Shown here: positions 34,291 to 44,316 of the stretch, one piece after another
Layout: each line of letters begins with the position of its first letter
Numbering within the stretch: the first letter of the stretch is position 1
Assembly (NCBI GenBank): GCA_038040195.1
Contig: JBBPIR010000003.1
Span: 1-44,664 of the forward strand
Reading direction: 5' to 3'
Source: Chloroflexota bacterium
Lineage (GTDB): Bacteria; Chloroflexota; Limnocylindria; QHBO01
DNA: 44,664 nt
The notes under the pieces: generated by a model
What the model saw: the letters and a program-made list of their open reading frames with translations, nothing else
The model's database searches: none
What the model was told of the DNA's origin: nothing
Program-made: the position numbers and the translations under genes

Positions 34291-35658
34291 GTGCCTGCGC
34301 CCAACCTGGACGTCGTTGCCAGCCTCGCCAAACGCCGCGGTTTCGTCTTCGGGGGCAGCGAGATCTATGGCGGGCTGGCCGGCTTCTGGGACTACGGGCC
34401 GCTCGGCGCCGAGCTGCGGACGAACATCAAGGCCGCCTGGTGGCGCGCCATGGTCCAACTCCGGAATGACATCGAGGGCCTCGACGCGGCGATCATCATG
34501 AACCCGCGGGTGTGGGAGGCGTCCGGCCACGTCGGCGGCTTCTCCGACCCCATGGTGGATTGCCGGAACTGCAAGCACCGGTTCCGGGCCCAGGACCTCA
34601 AGGGCCCTCCGGCCGACATCGCGTGTCCCAGCTGCGGACAGCGCGGGACGCTGACCGAGGCGCGCCAGTTCAACCTCATGTTCAAGACCCATGTCGGGCC
34701 GGTCGAGGACAGTGCATCGGTGGCCTACCTTCGGCCGGAAACGGCGCAGGGCATCTTCGTGAACTTCGCCAACGTGGCCACCGCCATGCGCCGCAAGCTT
34801 CCGTTCGGGATCGCGCAGATCGGGAAGAGCTTCCGCAACGAGATCACGCCCGGCAACTTCATCTTCCGGGTGCGCGAGCTCGAGCAGATGGAGATGGAGT
34901 ATTTCGTCCCGCCCGACCAGGGCGACCGCTGGTTCGCCTACTGGGTCGAGGAGCGCCTCCGATGGTGGACCGATGTGATGGGAATCGACCCCCAGCGGCT
35001 CCGCCTGCGCCCCCATGACCCGGATGAACTGTCCCATTACAGCCGCCAGACGACTGACGTCGAGTACGACTTCCCGATGGGCTGGTCCGAGCTGGAGGGC
35101 ATCGCGGACCGGACGAACTTCGACCTGACCGCGCATGCCGCCGCCTCTGGCAAAGGGCTGAGCATCTTCGACGAGGCCAGCGGCGAGCATGTCGTGCCCC
35201 ACGTCATCGAGCCGGCCATGGGTGTCGATCGGGCGGTAATGACGGTGCTCGTCGACGGTTATCACGAGGAGGAGGTGGCGGGGGAGAAGCGGGTCGTGCT
35301 CCGAATTCGGCCCGCGCTGGCACCGGTCAAGGTCGCGGTCCTGCCCCTGCTCCGCAACCGGCCCGAGCTCGTGGAAATCGCCCAGCGCCTGACGGCGGAT
35401 CTCAAGCAGGACCTGGCGGCGGTGTACGACGACACGGCTTCCATCGGCAAGCTGTACCGGCGCCAGGACGAGATCGGGACGCCGTTCTGCGTGACGGTGG
35501 ACGTCGAGTCCCTGACCGATGGCGCGGCGACCATCCGGGAGCGCGACAGCATGACCCAGGAACGGGTGTCCCTCGACGCCGTCCCGGCCCGCCTCGCTGA
35601 TCTGGTTGCCGGCCGAGCCGCCTGGTCCGCCGTCGCGCCCACCGCGGAGCCCGAATGA
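34291..35658 (+). CDS. glyS: glycyl-tRNA synthetase, alpha2 dimer type
   Basis: Class II synthetase that charges tRNA-Gly. This is the single-chain type rather than the alpha2beta2 type. An early zinc site has C91/C94 and C112/C115 (CRNCKHRF; CPSCGQRG). Motif 2 follows YLRPETAQGIFVNFANV and reads IGKSFRNEITPGNFIFRVRE. Motif 3 is VIEPAMGVDRAVM. The C-terminal anticodon-binding domain includes APVKVAVLPLL. The GTG at 34291 gives 455 residues, typical. The TPR gene overlaps its stop by four bases. Confidence 0.96.
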   Translation: MPAPNLDVVASLAKRRGFVFGGSEIYGGLAGFWDYGPLGAELRTNIKAAWWRAMVQLRNDIEGLDAAIIMNPRVWEASGHVGGFSDPMVDCRNCKHRFRAQDLKGPPADIACPSCGQRGTLTEARQFNLMFKTHVGPVEDSASVAYLRPETAQGIFVNFANVATAMRRKLPFGIAQIGKSFRNEITPGNFIFRVRELEQMEMEYFVPPDQGDRWFAYWVEERLRWWTDVMGIDPQRLRLRPHDPDELSHYSRQTTDVEYDFPMGWSELEGIADRTNFDLTAHAAASGKGLSIFDEASGEHVVPHVIEPAMGVDRAVMTVLVDGYHEEEVAGEKRVVLRIRPALAPVKVAVLPLLRNRPELVEIAQRLTADLKQDLAAVYDDTASIGKLYRRQDEIGTPFCVTVDVESLTDGAATIRERDSMTQERVSLDAVPARLADLVAGRAAWSAVAPTAEPE

Positions 35659-36467
35659 CTGCGGCCCCGGACTTCGGCGCGCTGTCAGCCGCCGCGGCCC
35701 GGGGTGACCACCCGGCCGTCATCCGGCTCGCAGGTGAGATCCTCGCCCAACGGCCGGGTGACGACGCGGCCTACGAACTGCGGGCTCGCTCGCTGCAGGC
35801 CGTGGGTCGCCTGGACGAGGCCGAAGCCGATGCCAAGGCCGCGGTTCGGCTGGACCCGGACGAGATCCGCTACCGCGAACTGCTCGCTCAAGTGTTGTCG
35901 GCCGCTGGCGCCCACCGCGAGGCGGCCGAGGAGTACGCCCGGCTGGCTCGCCTGGACCCGCGCCAGCCGGAGTGGATCCGGGCCGAGGCCGCCGAGCGGC
36001 TGGCGTCGGCCGATGCGGAAGCAGCCGTCGAGGCCGCGCGCCGAGCCTTGCGCCTGGACCCCAACGACGCCACGGCACAACTCGCGCTGGCCCATGGCTT
36101 GCTGCGGGCCGGCCAGGCGCATCCTGCCCTCGAGGCCGCTCAACGAGCGGTGGCGCTCACCCCCGGCGACCCGAGGGCCGGCGAGGCTGAGGCCGACGCT
36201 CGGTGGCTGGCCGGCGATGAGTCGGGCGCCGTGGCCGCCTATGCCGCGCTGGCTCGCGAGGAGGCGGGAGAGGTGCGCGATGCAGCGGTGGACAAGGCGC
36301 GTGCACTGTACCGATCACGGGCCGGTTTAGGCGGTCGCCTTCTCGCCGCCCTGCGGCCGCTCTTCGCGGCCGCGCTCAGGCGGGGTTGGCTTCGGATTCG
36401 GCCGCGCGCGCCTGATCGCGGGCCCGCCGGCGGCGGTTCCGCCACACGCCCGCCAAGCCAAGGATGA
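35655..36467 (+). CDS. TPR-repeat protein
   Basis: Function not recognised. The 270 residues hold about five tetratricopeptide-like helix pairs, for example AYELRARSLQAVGRLDEAEA, LAQVLSAAGAHREAAEEYAR and ALAHGLLRAGQAHPALEAAQ, which suggests a protein-protein scaffold. There is no signal peptide. The last 30 residues are basic and Pro/Gly-rich and are antisense to the 3' end of the small membrane protein gene, with 92 bp of convergent overlap. The ATG overlaps the glyS TGA. Confidence 0.85.
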   Translation: MTAAPDFGALSAAAARGDHPAVIRLAGEILAQRPGDDAAYELRARSLQAVGRLDEAEADAKAAVRLDPDEIRYRELLAQVLSAAGAHREAAEEYARLARLDPRQPEWIRAEAAERLASADAEAAVEAARRALRLDPNDATAQLALAHGLLRAGQAHPALEAAQRAVALTPGDPRAGEAEADARWLAGDESGAVAAYAALAREEAGEVRDAAVDKARALYRSRAGLGGRLLAALRPLFAAALRRGWLRIRPRAPDRGPAGGGSATRPPSQG

Positions 36468-36735
36468 GGATCACCAGCCCGGCCCCGAACACCAGGTAGG
36501 CGGCGCCGGTGGCAGCCAGCGGATCGCGGATCACGGTGGGCGTGGCCGCTACGAGGTAGACCGCGCCGAACCCGATCCCCAGTTTGGCGCCTGCCGAGGT
36601 CAGGTCCCTCGGCAGCAGGATCGCGATTAGCGTCAGACCGGCGACCACCAGGGGTCCGAGCACCGTCAACGCGGGCAATAGCCACGACAGCAGTCCCAGC
36701 CCGGCCCCGAGCGCCAGCCACAGCAGGGTCCCCAT
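36376..36735 (-). CDS. small four-helix membrane protein, unknown function
   Basis: The 119 residues have about four hydrophobic segments (residues 3-20, 22-42, 49-66 and 74-98) and a basic C-terminus (WRNRRRRARDQ), so the ends are probably cytoplasmic. No family was recognised. The ATG follows a TAGGCT element by seven bases with no ribosome binding site. It converges on the TPR gene, overlapping it by 92 bp, and is divergent from ppdK. Confidence 0.75.
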   Translation of the reverse strand: MGTLLWLALGAGLGLLSWLLPALTVLGPLVVAGLTLIAILLPRDLTSAGAKLGIGFGAVYLVAATPTVIRDPLAATGAAYLVFGAGLVILILGLAGVWRNRRRRARDQARAAESEANPA

Positions 36736-36742
36736 GAGGTCA

Positions 36743-36748
36743 AGCCTA
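36743..36748 (-). promoter_or_regulatory. TAGGCT -10-like element 7 bp before small membrane protein
   Basis: On the minus strand TAGGCT is followed by seven bases and the ATG at 36735. It faces away from the TAGAAT of ppdK, 6 bp away on the other strand. Confidence 0.45.
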
Positions 36749-36754
36749 CGCCGC

Positions 36755-36760
36755 TAGAAT
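36755..36760 (+). promoter_or_regulatory. TAGAAT -10-like element before ppdK
   Basis: TAGAAT ends 33 bases before the ppdK GTG. Unlike the leaderless cases, a GGAG ribosome binding site lies between them. The -35 match is weak. Confidence 0.4.
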
Positions 36761-36793
36761 CGACCTCGCGACCCTTTACGGAGCCTGCGTCCC

Positions 36794-39618
<2,825 letters not shown>

Positions 39619-39622
<4 letters not shown>

Positions 39623-40761
39623 CTTTTCGGGATCTCCTTGGTCGGGTCGATGAACGGCATCGGCACTACCGTCGCCCCCCGCTCGCCGTCGGGCGTGGCC
39701 ACGCGCACCTGATTCCCGCTGTCTGCCCGCTCGGCGGGCAGCCACCCGTATCCGATGTTCCTCTCCAGACGCGGCGACCACAGCGCGGTCGTGACCTCGC
39801 CCTGCGGCGCGCCATCGGCGTGAATCGGCCATTTCGTGAAGTTCATCTCCAGCCGGTCGCCGTCGATCTCGACGCCCACCAGTCGGCGGTCGACTCCCGT
39901 CTCGCGAATCCGCCGCAGCGCATCCTTGCCCACGAACTCGAAGTCCGCGTCCAGGTCGCACAGGCGCTCCAGGCCGACCTCGAACGGGTTGTGCTCGGTG
40001 GTCATGTCGGCGCCCCAGTTCAGGATGCCGCCCTCCACGCGGCGGATGTCGACCGGCCCGGTGGGCCGGATCTGGAACGGCTCACCGGCCTCCATGATCC
40101 GCTCCCACAGCGCGGTGCCGTACTGCCCGTCGCGCAGGTAGATCTCGTACCCCACCTCGGCCGTCCAGCCCGTGCGGGTCACCACGACCGGGATGCCGTC
40201 CAGGCTGAGCTCCCGGAACCAGTAGTACTTCAGCGACAGGATGTCGTCCCCGAACAGGGCGGCCACGACGTCCTTCGAGCGCGGCCCCTGGATCTGGACC
40301 GGCGACACGTCGGGCTCGCCGAGCTGGACGTCCCAGCCCAGGTTGGCGGCCAGGCCGATGGCGTACAACAGGGCGTCGGAGCTGGCGAGCGCGAACCAGA
40401 AGTGGTTCTCGCCCAGGCGCAGCATGACCGGGTCGTTGACGATGCCCCCCTCGGGCGTGGTGATGAGGACGTATTTCCCCTGGCCCACTGCGCACTTCGA
40501 CAGGTCGCGCGGGGTCAGCAGCTGGGCGAAGCGGAACCCGTCACGGCCCTGGACCTCGAGATTGCGCTCCACCGCGACGTCCCACAGGGTCACGTGGTTC
40601 AGGAGGTGCCAGTACTCGGCCTCGAAGTCGTCGTAGCAGGTTGGGAACAGCATGTGGTTGTAGACCGTGTAGCCGCGAGGGCCGTATTGCTGCTCGGCCT
40701 CGTAGAACGGCGATTGCCGGAGCCGCGCCCCACGCTGGACCAGGGACAGGTCGAAGGCCAT
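39619..40761 (-). CDS. GcvT-fold aminomethyltransferase, DmdA-like
   Basis: Member of the GcvT/DmdA/dimethylglycine-demethylase superfamily that moves one-carbon groups to tetrahydrofolate. From memory of DMSP demethylase, several stretches look alike: GYTVYNHMLFPTCYDDFEAE, YWHLLNHVTLWDVAVERNLE, LTPRDLSK, GGIVNDPVMLRL and QIQGPRSKDVVAALFGDDI. The ATG at 40761 has a strong GGAGG five bases upstream and gives 380 residues. An upstream ATG at 40839 is not supported. No glycine-cleavage genes are nearby. The substrate is uncertain. Confidence 0.85.
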
Positions 40762-40877
40762 GCGTTCCTCCTGCAGGGACCGATACCGATGGGCCCCTTC
40801 TACACGACCAAGTAGCCGCGTCGCTCGCCGGATCGACACGCGGCCGCTATCAGAGACCGTCGGCCGTTCCCTTGACG

Positions 40878-41798
40878 CTAGAGGACGGTCTCGTCGTCAT
40901 CGAAGGGACCGGTGCACTCCAGGTCCAGAGGCCAGTCGAAGAACGTGTCGCCATCGTTGTCGATGCCGTCGTTGCACTGGTGGAGGTCCATCGGTGCCTC
41001 GTCATTGTCGAATGGGTCGCCTCCACAGCCTGGATCCGCGAGGTCGGTGTACCCATCCAGATCGTTGTCAACGCCGTCGTTGCACAGGTGGAAATCGAAG
41101 GGCGATTCGTTGTCGTTGGACGGCTCGCCCAGACATGCAGGATCGCTTGTGTCGAGATACCCGTCCGAGTCGTTGTCAATTTCGTCGGAGCACTGGGGCA
41201 CGGGCGTTGGCTCGGCCGTAGGTGTGGGCGTCGCGGTTGGAGGCGGCGTAGGGGCGACGCTAGGTGGCGGGAGAGGGGTCGATTGCAGAGGTCGCGGAGT
41301 AGGGCCTGGGAGCAATGACGGCAGCGGTCCCGGCGTGACACCGGGCTGGGGCGTTGCAGATGCCCCCGGTGTGGGGGTCCCGGCGGCGTCTAGTCCGAGG
41401 CTCGACTGTTCCTGGCTCCCCGCAGGTCCGGCGCCATCCGATGGGTTGGACAGGCCCGCCAATTCGGTCCCTTCCGGCCCGCCCGCCGGTCCGCCCGAGG
41501 GTCCCCCCAACCCCACGAGTTGAGAGACTCCGAAAACGACCAGGATGCCGGCCACCACGGTGCCCACGACCGCAGTCGCCAAACGGGCCGAGGCCACACC
41601 CTTCCGAAGTCGGGTCGGTGCGGTCAGCAGAGGCGGGCTTCCCGCTGCTGCCACGTCGATCAGGGCAAGCGCATCGAACGCCCCCAGCCGGGCGGTGCAG
41701 GACTCGCAGAGTGTGGCGTGGACGGCAATCTCGCGCGGGGGGTCGCCCATCGCGCCGTCGACGAGCCAGGCCTCGAGTTGCGCATGGGAATCGCTCAT
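40878..41798 (-). CDS. anti-sigma-factor-like membrane protein with Cys/Asp repeats
   Basis: The N-terminus resembles a zinc-binding anti-sigma domain: HATLCESC gives H27, C31 and C34. A membrane segment spans about residues 71-96. Next comes a Gly/Pro/Thr-rich linker of about 100 residues, then three repeats starting at C203, C239 and C275, exactly 36 residues apart, with consensus C-x-D-x-[IV]-D-N-D-x-D-G-x-x-D and a closing Cys. The repeats resemble calcium-binding thrombospondin type 3-like motifs. The ATG overlaps the stop of the sigma-like gene, supporting a sigma/anti-sigma pair. Calcium binding is an inference. Confidence 0.8.
   Translation of the reverse strand: MSDSHAQLEAWLVDGAMGDPPREIAVHATLCESCTARLGAFDALALIDVAAAGSPPLLTAPTRLRKGVASARLATAVVGTVVAGILVVFGVSQLVGLGGPSGGPAGGPEGTELAGLSNPSDGAGPAGSQEQSSLGLDAAGTPTPGASATPQPGVTPGPLPSLLPGPTPRPLQSTPLPPPSVAPTPPPTATPTPTAEPTPVPQCSDEIDNDSDGYLDTSDPACLGEPSNDNESPFDFHLCNDGVDNDLDGYTDLADPGCGGDPFDNDEAPMDLHQCNDGIDNDGDTFFDWPLDLECTGPFDDDETVL
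40890..41192 (-). repeat. three 36-residue Cys/Asp-rich protein repeats
   Basis: Encodes three copies at 36-residue spacing in the extracytoplasmic part of the anti-sigma-like protein. Each has IDND/VDND, a D-x-D-G or similar turn and a pair of cysteines 19-20 residues apart. The DNA copies are diverged, so the duplication is old. Confidence 0.8.
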
Positions 41799-42331
41799 CG
41801 GCCGGATCCGGACAGCGCCGGGGCTGCCGCGGCATGAACTCGGGCGGTCAGGGCTCCCGCCGTCGGCTCGGTGCTGCGTGTCCGTGAGGCCGCCAGGTAC
41901 GCGGTCAGGTAGTCGCGTCGGGCGCGCCTGACCCGTTCATTACTGCCCACGACCTCGTACACGTCGGAGGCCGCCAACCCCTCCACCGTGGCCGCCACCA
42001 CCGCCCGGCTCCGGACGTCAAGGCTGGCCAGGGCGTCGTAGGTCGCGGGATCCACGCCCAGCTTCAGCAGCACGTCCCGCCGTTCGGGCTCACCTGGGCG
42101 CTGGTGGCCCCACGCCGGCTGGCGGGCCGCACGCAGCAGGGAGGCGCGGAGCCATCCCGCGGCGCGCTCGGGATGGCGCAGCTGCTCGATCCGCTCGGCG
42201 CCGCTTGCCAGTGCCTCTGCGGTGAGCATCCCGGCCAGGGTCCGGTCGCCCAGGGTCACGAGCAGGGCGAATCCGTGCAGGCGCCCGCCATGCAGCTCGC
42301 CGAACGCGTCGTGCAGGGATGTTTCCTCCAT
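41795..42331 (-). CDS. divergent ECF-type sigma factor
   Basis: The 178 residues fit ECF layout. Residues 18-70 (GFALLVTLGDRTLAGMLTAE; LRHPERAAGWLRASLLRAAR) resemble sigma region 2. Residues 100-148 (ALASLDVRSRAVVAATVEGL; VYEVVGSNERVRRARRDYL) resemble region 4. Matches are weak, and the core-binding and -10-recognition residues look diverged. The downstream overlapping anti-sigma-like gene supports the call. A TACCAT element lies seven bases before the ATG. Another helical regulator is possible. Confidence 0.65.
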   Translation of the reverse strand: MEETSLHDAFGELHGGRLHGFALLVTLGDRTLAGMLTAEALASGAERIEQLRHPERAAGWLRASLLRAARQPAWGHQRPGEPERRDVLLKLGVDPATYDALASLDVRSRAVVAATVEGLAASDVYEVVGSNERVRRARRDYLTAYLAASRTRSTEPTAGALTARVHAAAAPALSGSGR

Positions 42332-42338
42332 GCGACCG

Positions 42339-42344
42339 ATGGTA
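42339..42344 (-). promoter_or_regulatory. TACCAT -10-like element 7 bp before ECF-like gene
   Basis: On the minus strand TACCAT is followed by seven bases and the ATG at 42331. There is no Shine-Dalgarno sequence and no clear -35. Confidence 0.45.
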
Positions 42345-42404
42345 GCCGACCGCGGTCACGTCTCCTCGTCCCGCTGATGGAGCGCGGGTGGCAGTTTCCC
42401 AGAA

Positions 42405-42466
42405 CTTGACAGGGCGCTAAAATAGGGTCTGGACCCTTGACAAAACCCTTGACAAATCACTTGACA
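42405..42466 (+). repeat. CTTGACA repeat array upstream of dnaG
   Basis: Four copies of CTTGACA, at 42405, 42436, 42448 and 42460. The last three form exact 12-bp direct repeats (cccttgacaaaa, cccttgacaaat, cacttgacacgc). None has a -10 at 16-18 bp, so they are not simple -35 boxes. They look like an operator or iteron cluster bound by an unknown factor. Confidence 0.65.
42418..42423 (+). promoter_or_regulatory. TAAAAT -10-like element before dnaG
   Basis: TAAAAT sits between the first and second CTTGACA copies. Transcription would start near 42430, placing three repeat copies in the start region and early leader. The -35 is poor (TTTCCC at 17 bp). Confidence 0.4.
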
Positions 42467-42483
42467 CGCGCGCCAGGCGCGTG
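42465..42483 (+). other. hairpin in dnaG leader
   Basis: A perfect 7-bp inverted repeat, cacgcgc and gcgcgtg, flanks a 5-base loop 12 bases before the dnaG ATG. It could occlude the weak GGGGAA ribosome binding site and so modulate translation. Confidence 0.45.
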
Positions 42484-42495
42484 GGGAACGCTTCG

Positions 42496-44316
42496 ATGAG
42501 CTCAGCCGGCACCGTCGCCGATATCAAGTCGCGCCTGCCCGTCACCGAGATCGTGGGCGAAACGGTCACCCTCAAGAAGGCAGGCTCGACCTGGAAGGGC
42601 CTGTGCCCGTTCCACACCGAGCGGACCCCGTCGTTCACGGTCAGCCCCGAGCGCGAGTCGTGGCACTGCTTCGGCTGCGGCGAGCACGGGGACATCTTCA
42701 CCTTCGTCATGAAGCGCGACGGGCTCGACTTCCGCGAGGCGCTCAACCGGTTGGCGGAGCGCGCCGGTGTTGAAGTATCGGCTCGCGGCGCGCGGGAAGA
42801 TCGGCACCGCAAGCGACTCCGAGACGCACTCGAGGCCGCCATCGCGTGGTACCGCGAGGTCCTGCGCCAGGCCCGCCAGGCCGAGCCGGCCCGCCGATAT
42901 CTGGCCGAACGTGGCTTTTCGGAGGAGACCCTGGATCAATTCGCCATCGGCTTTGCACCGGACAGCTGGGATGCCCTGGTCAAGCGCCTGGCCGCTCGCG
43001 GGTTCTCCTCGGAGGACATGATCGCGGCGGGGCTCGCCAGCGCCGGCAGCCGGGGACGGCCCGTGGACCGATTCCGACGCCGGATCATCGTCCCCATCCG
43101 GGATGCGGCCGGGAAAGCAGTCGGCCTCGGGGCCCGGATCATGCCCGACGGAGAGGGGCCCAAGTACCTGAACTCGCCGGCTACATCGCTGTTCGATAAG
43201 AGCAAGACGCTATACGGAATCGATCGGGCCCGCACCGCCATTCGCCGCGAGAAGCTGGCGGTCATCGTCGAGGGCTACACCGACGTGATGGCCGCCCACC
43301 AGGCCGGGTTCACCAATGTCGTCGCCTCGCTGGGCACCGCCCTGACCCGCGGCCAGGTGGACCTTGCGACCCGGTACGCGGATTCGGTTGCACTCGCCTA
43401 TGACGTCGACCTGGCCGGAGAGGCGGCCACCGAGCGCGGCTTGCTGGACGAGCTGGGACCCAGCCAGAGCGTGACCCGGGTGCGAGTGGTTCGGATTCCC
43501 GCCGGCAAAGACCCCGACGAGCTGATTCGGACCGATCCCGACGGCTGGCGCCAGGCGGTGGTAGAGGCCAAGCCAGTGGTCGAATACTTCATGGACCGCG
43601 TGGCGGCCGATGTCGACATCTCGACCGTCAGCGGCCGACGCGAGATGGCGAGCCGTGTGCTGGCCATCCTGCAACGGGTCGGCGACCCGGTCGAGCAGGA
43701 CCTGTACCTCCAGCAACTGTCCAGGACCGTCCAGGTGGATGAGCGCGTCCTACGCGACGCCCTCCGCCGGCCGCGGGTCCGACGCCGAACGCCGAGCACC
43801 TCCGCGCCGGTCGGCCCCGGCACGCCCATCCTGGATGCGCTGGAGACCGAGACCCTGGCCCTCCTGATCCTCCATCCAGGACTGACCGCGGACCTCGCCT
43901 CCAATCCGCTCCCGTTCGCGCGACCGGAGGCCACGGCTCTGGCCGAAGCCTGGACCGCGTGGGTTGCCGCCGAGACGGGGGACAGCACGCGCGATCTGGG
44001 AGCCTTCGTCGGTGAACTCGATCCGATCTCCGCAGACCTGGCGCGAGTAGTTATCCACGCCGCCGGTGCCGGGCCGCGCCACGAGCCGGCGGTCGCCGCC
44101 GAGGCGCTCCGCATTTCCCGCCTCCGGCTGCGGCGGGCGCGGATCGAAGAGGCCATCGGAGATGGCCGGCACCTGCTGGAAGACGCGGAACGCGATGGCG
44201 ACCGCGAACTCCTGGAACAAATTGAGACTCACATCATCCAGCTCGGCCGAGAGAAGGCCGATGTCACCCGACAGTTAGCTACGCCGGCCGTCCCGGCGCT
44301 AGGAGGACCCCGATAG
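42496..44316 (+). CDS. dnaG: DNA primase
   Basis: Synthesises RNA primers at the replication fork. The CHC2 zinc finger has C37, H40, C58 and C61 (CPFHTERTPSF; WHCFGCGEHGDIF). The catalytic core has RFRRRIIVPIRDAAGKAVGL, PKYLNSPATSLFDKS, the Toprim motif VIVEGYTDVMAAHQAGFTNV and VASLGTALTR, and YDVDLAGEAA with the D-x-D pair. A helicase-binding-like C-terminal domain follows. The ATG at 42496 gives 606 residues; a GTG at 42481 would add five. The stop TAG overlaps the next GTG, as in a dnaG-rpoD operon. Confidence 0.96.
   Translation: MSSAGTVADIKSRLPVTEIVGETVTLKKAGSTWKGLCPFHTERTPSFTVSPERESWHCFGCGEHGDIFTFVMKRDGLDFREALNRLAERAGVEVSARGAREDRHRKRLRDALEAAIAWYREVLRQARQAEPARRYLAERGFSEETLDQFAIGFAPDSWDALVKRLAARGFSSEDMIAAGLASAGSRGRPVDRFRRRIIVPIRDAAGKAVGLGARIMPDGEGPKYLNSPATSLFDKSKTLYGIDRARTAIRREKLAVIVEGYTDVMAAHQAGFTNVVASLGTALTRGQVDLATRYADSVALAYDVDLAGEAATERGLLDELGPSQSVTRVRVVRIPAGKDPDELIRTDPDGWRQAVVEAKPVVEYFMDRVAADVDISTVSGRREMASRVLAILQRVGDPVEQDLYLQQLSRTVQVDERVLRDALRRPRVRRRTPSTSAPVGPGTPILDALETETLALLILHPGLTADLASNPLPFARPEATALAEAWTAWVAAETGDSTRDLGAFVGELDPISADLARVVIHAAGAGPRHEPAVAAEALRISRLRLRRARIEEAIGDGRHLLEDAERDGDRELLEQIETHIIQLGREKADVTRQLATPAVPALGGPR

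Noticed and set aside
40762-40877. Promoter for the DmdA-like gene in the 116-bp gap
   Set aside because: Candidate -10 sequences on the minus strand do not match TAnnnT and no -35 pairs with them. Only the ribosome binding site is convincing.
42405-42466. TTGACA copies as -35 boxes of dnaG
   Set aside because: No -10 sequence lies 16-18 bp after any copy, and 12-bp tandem spacing does not fit sigma70 promoters.
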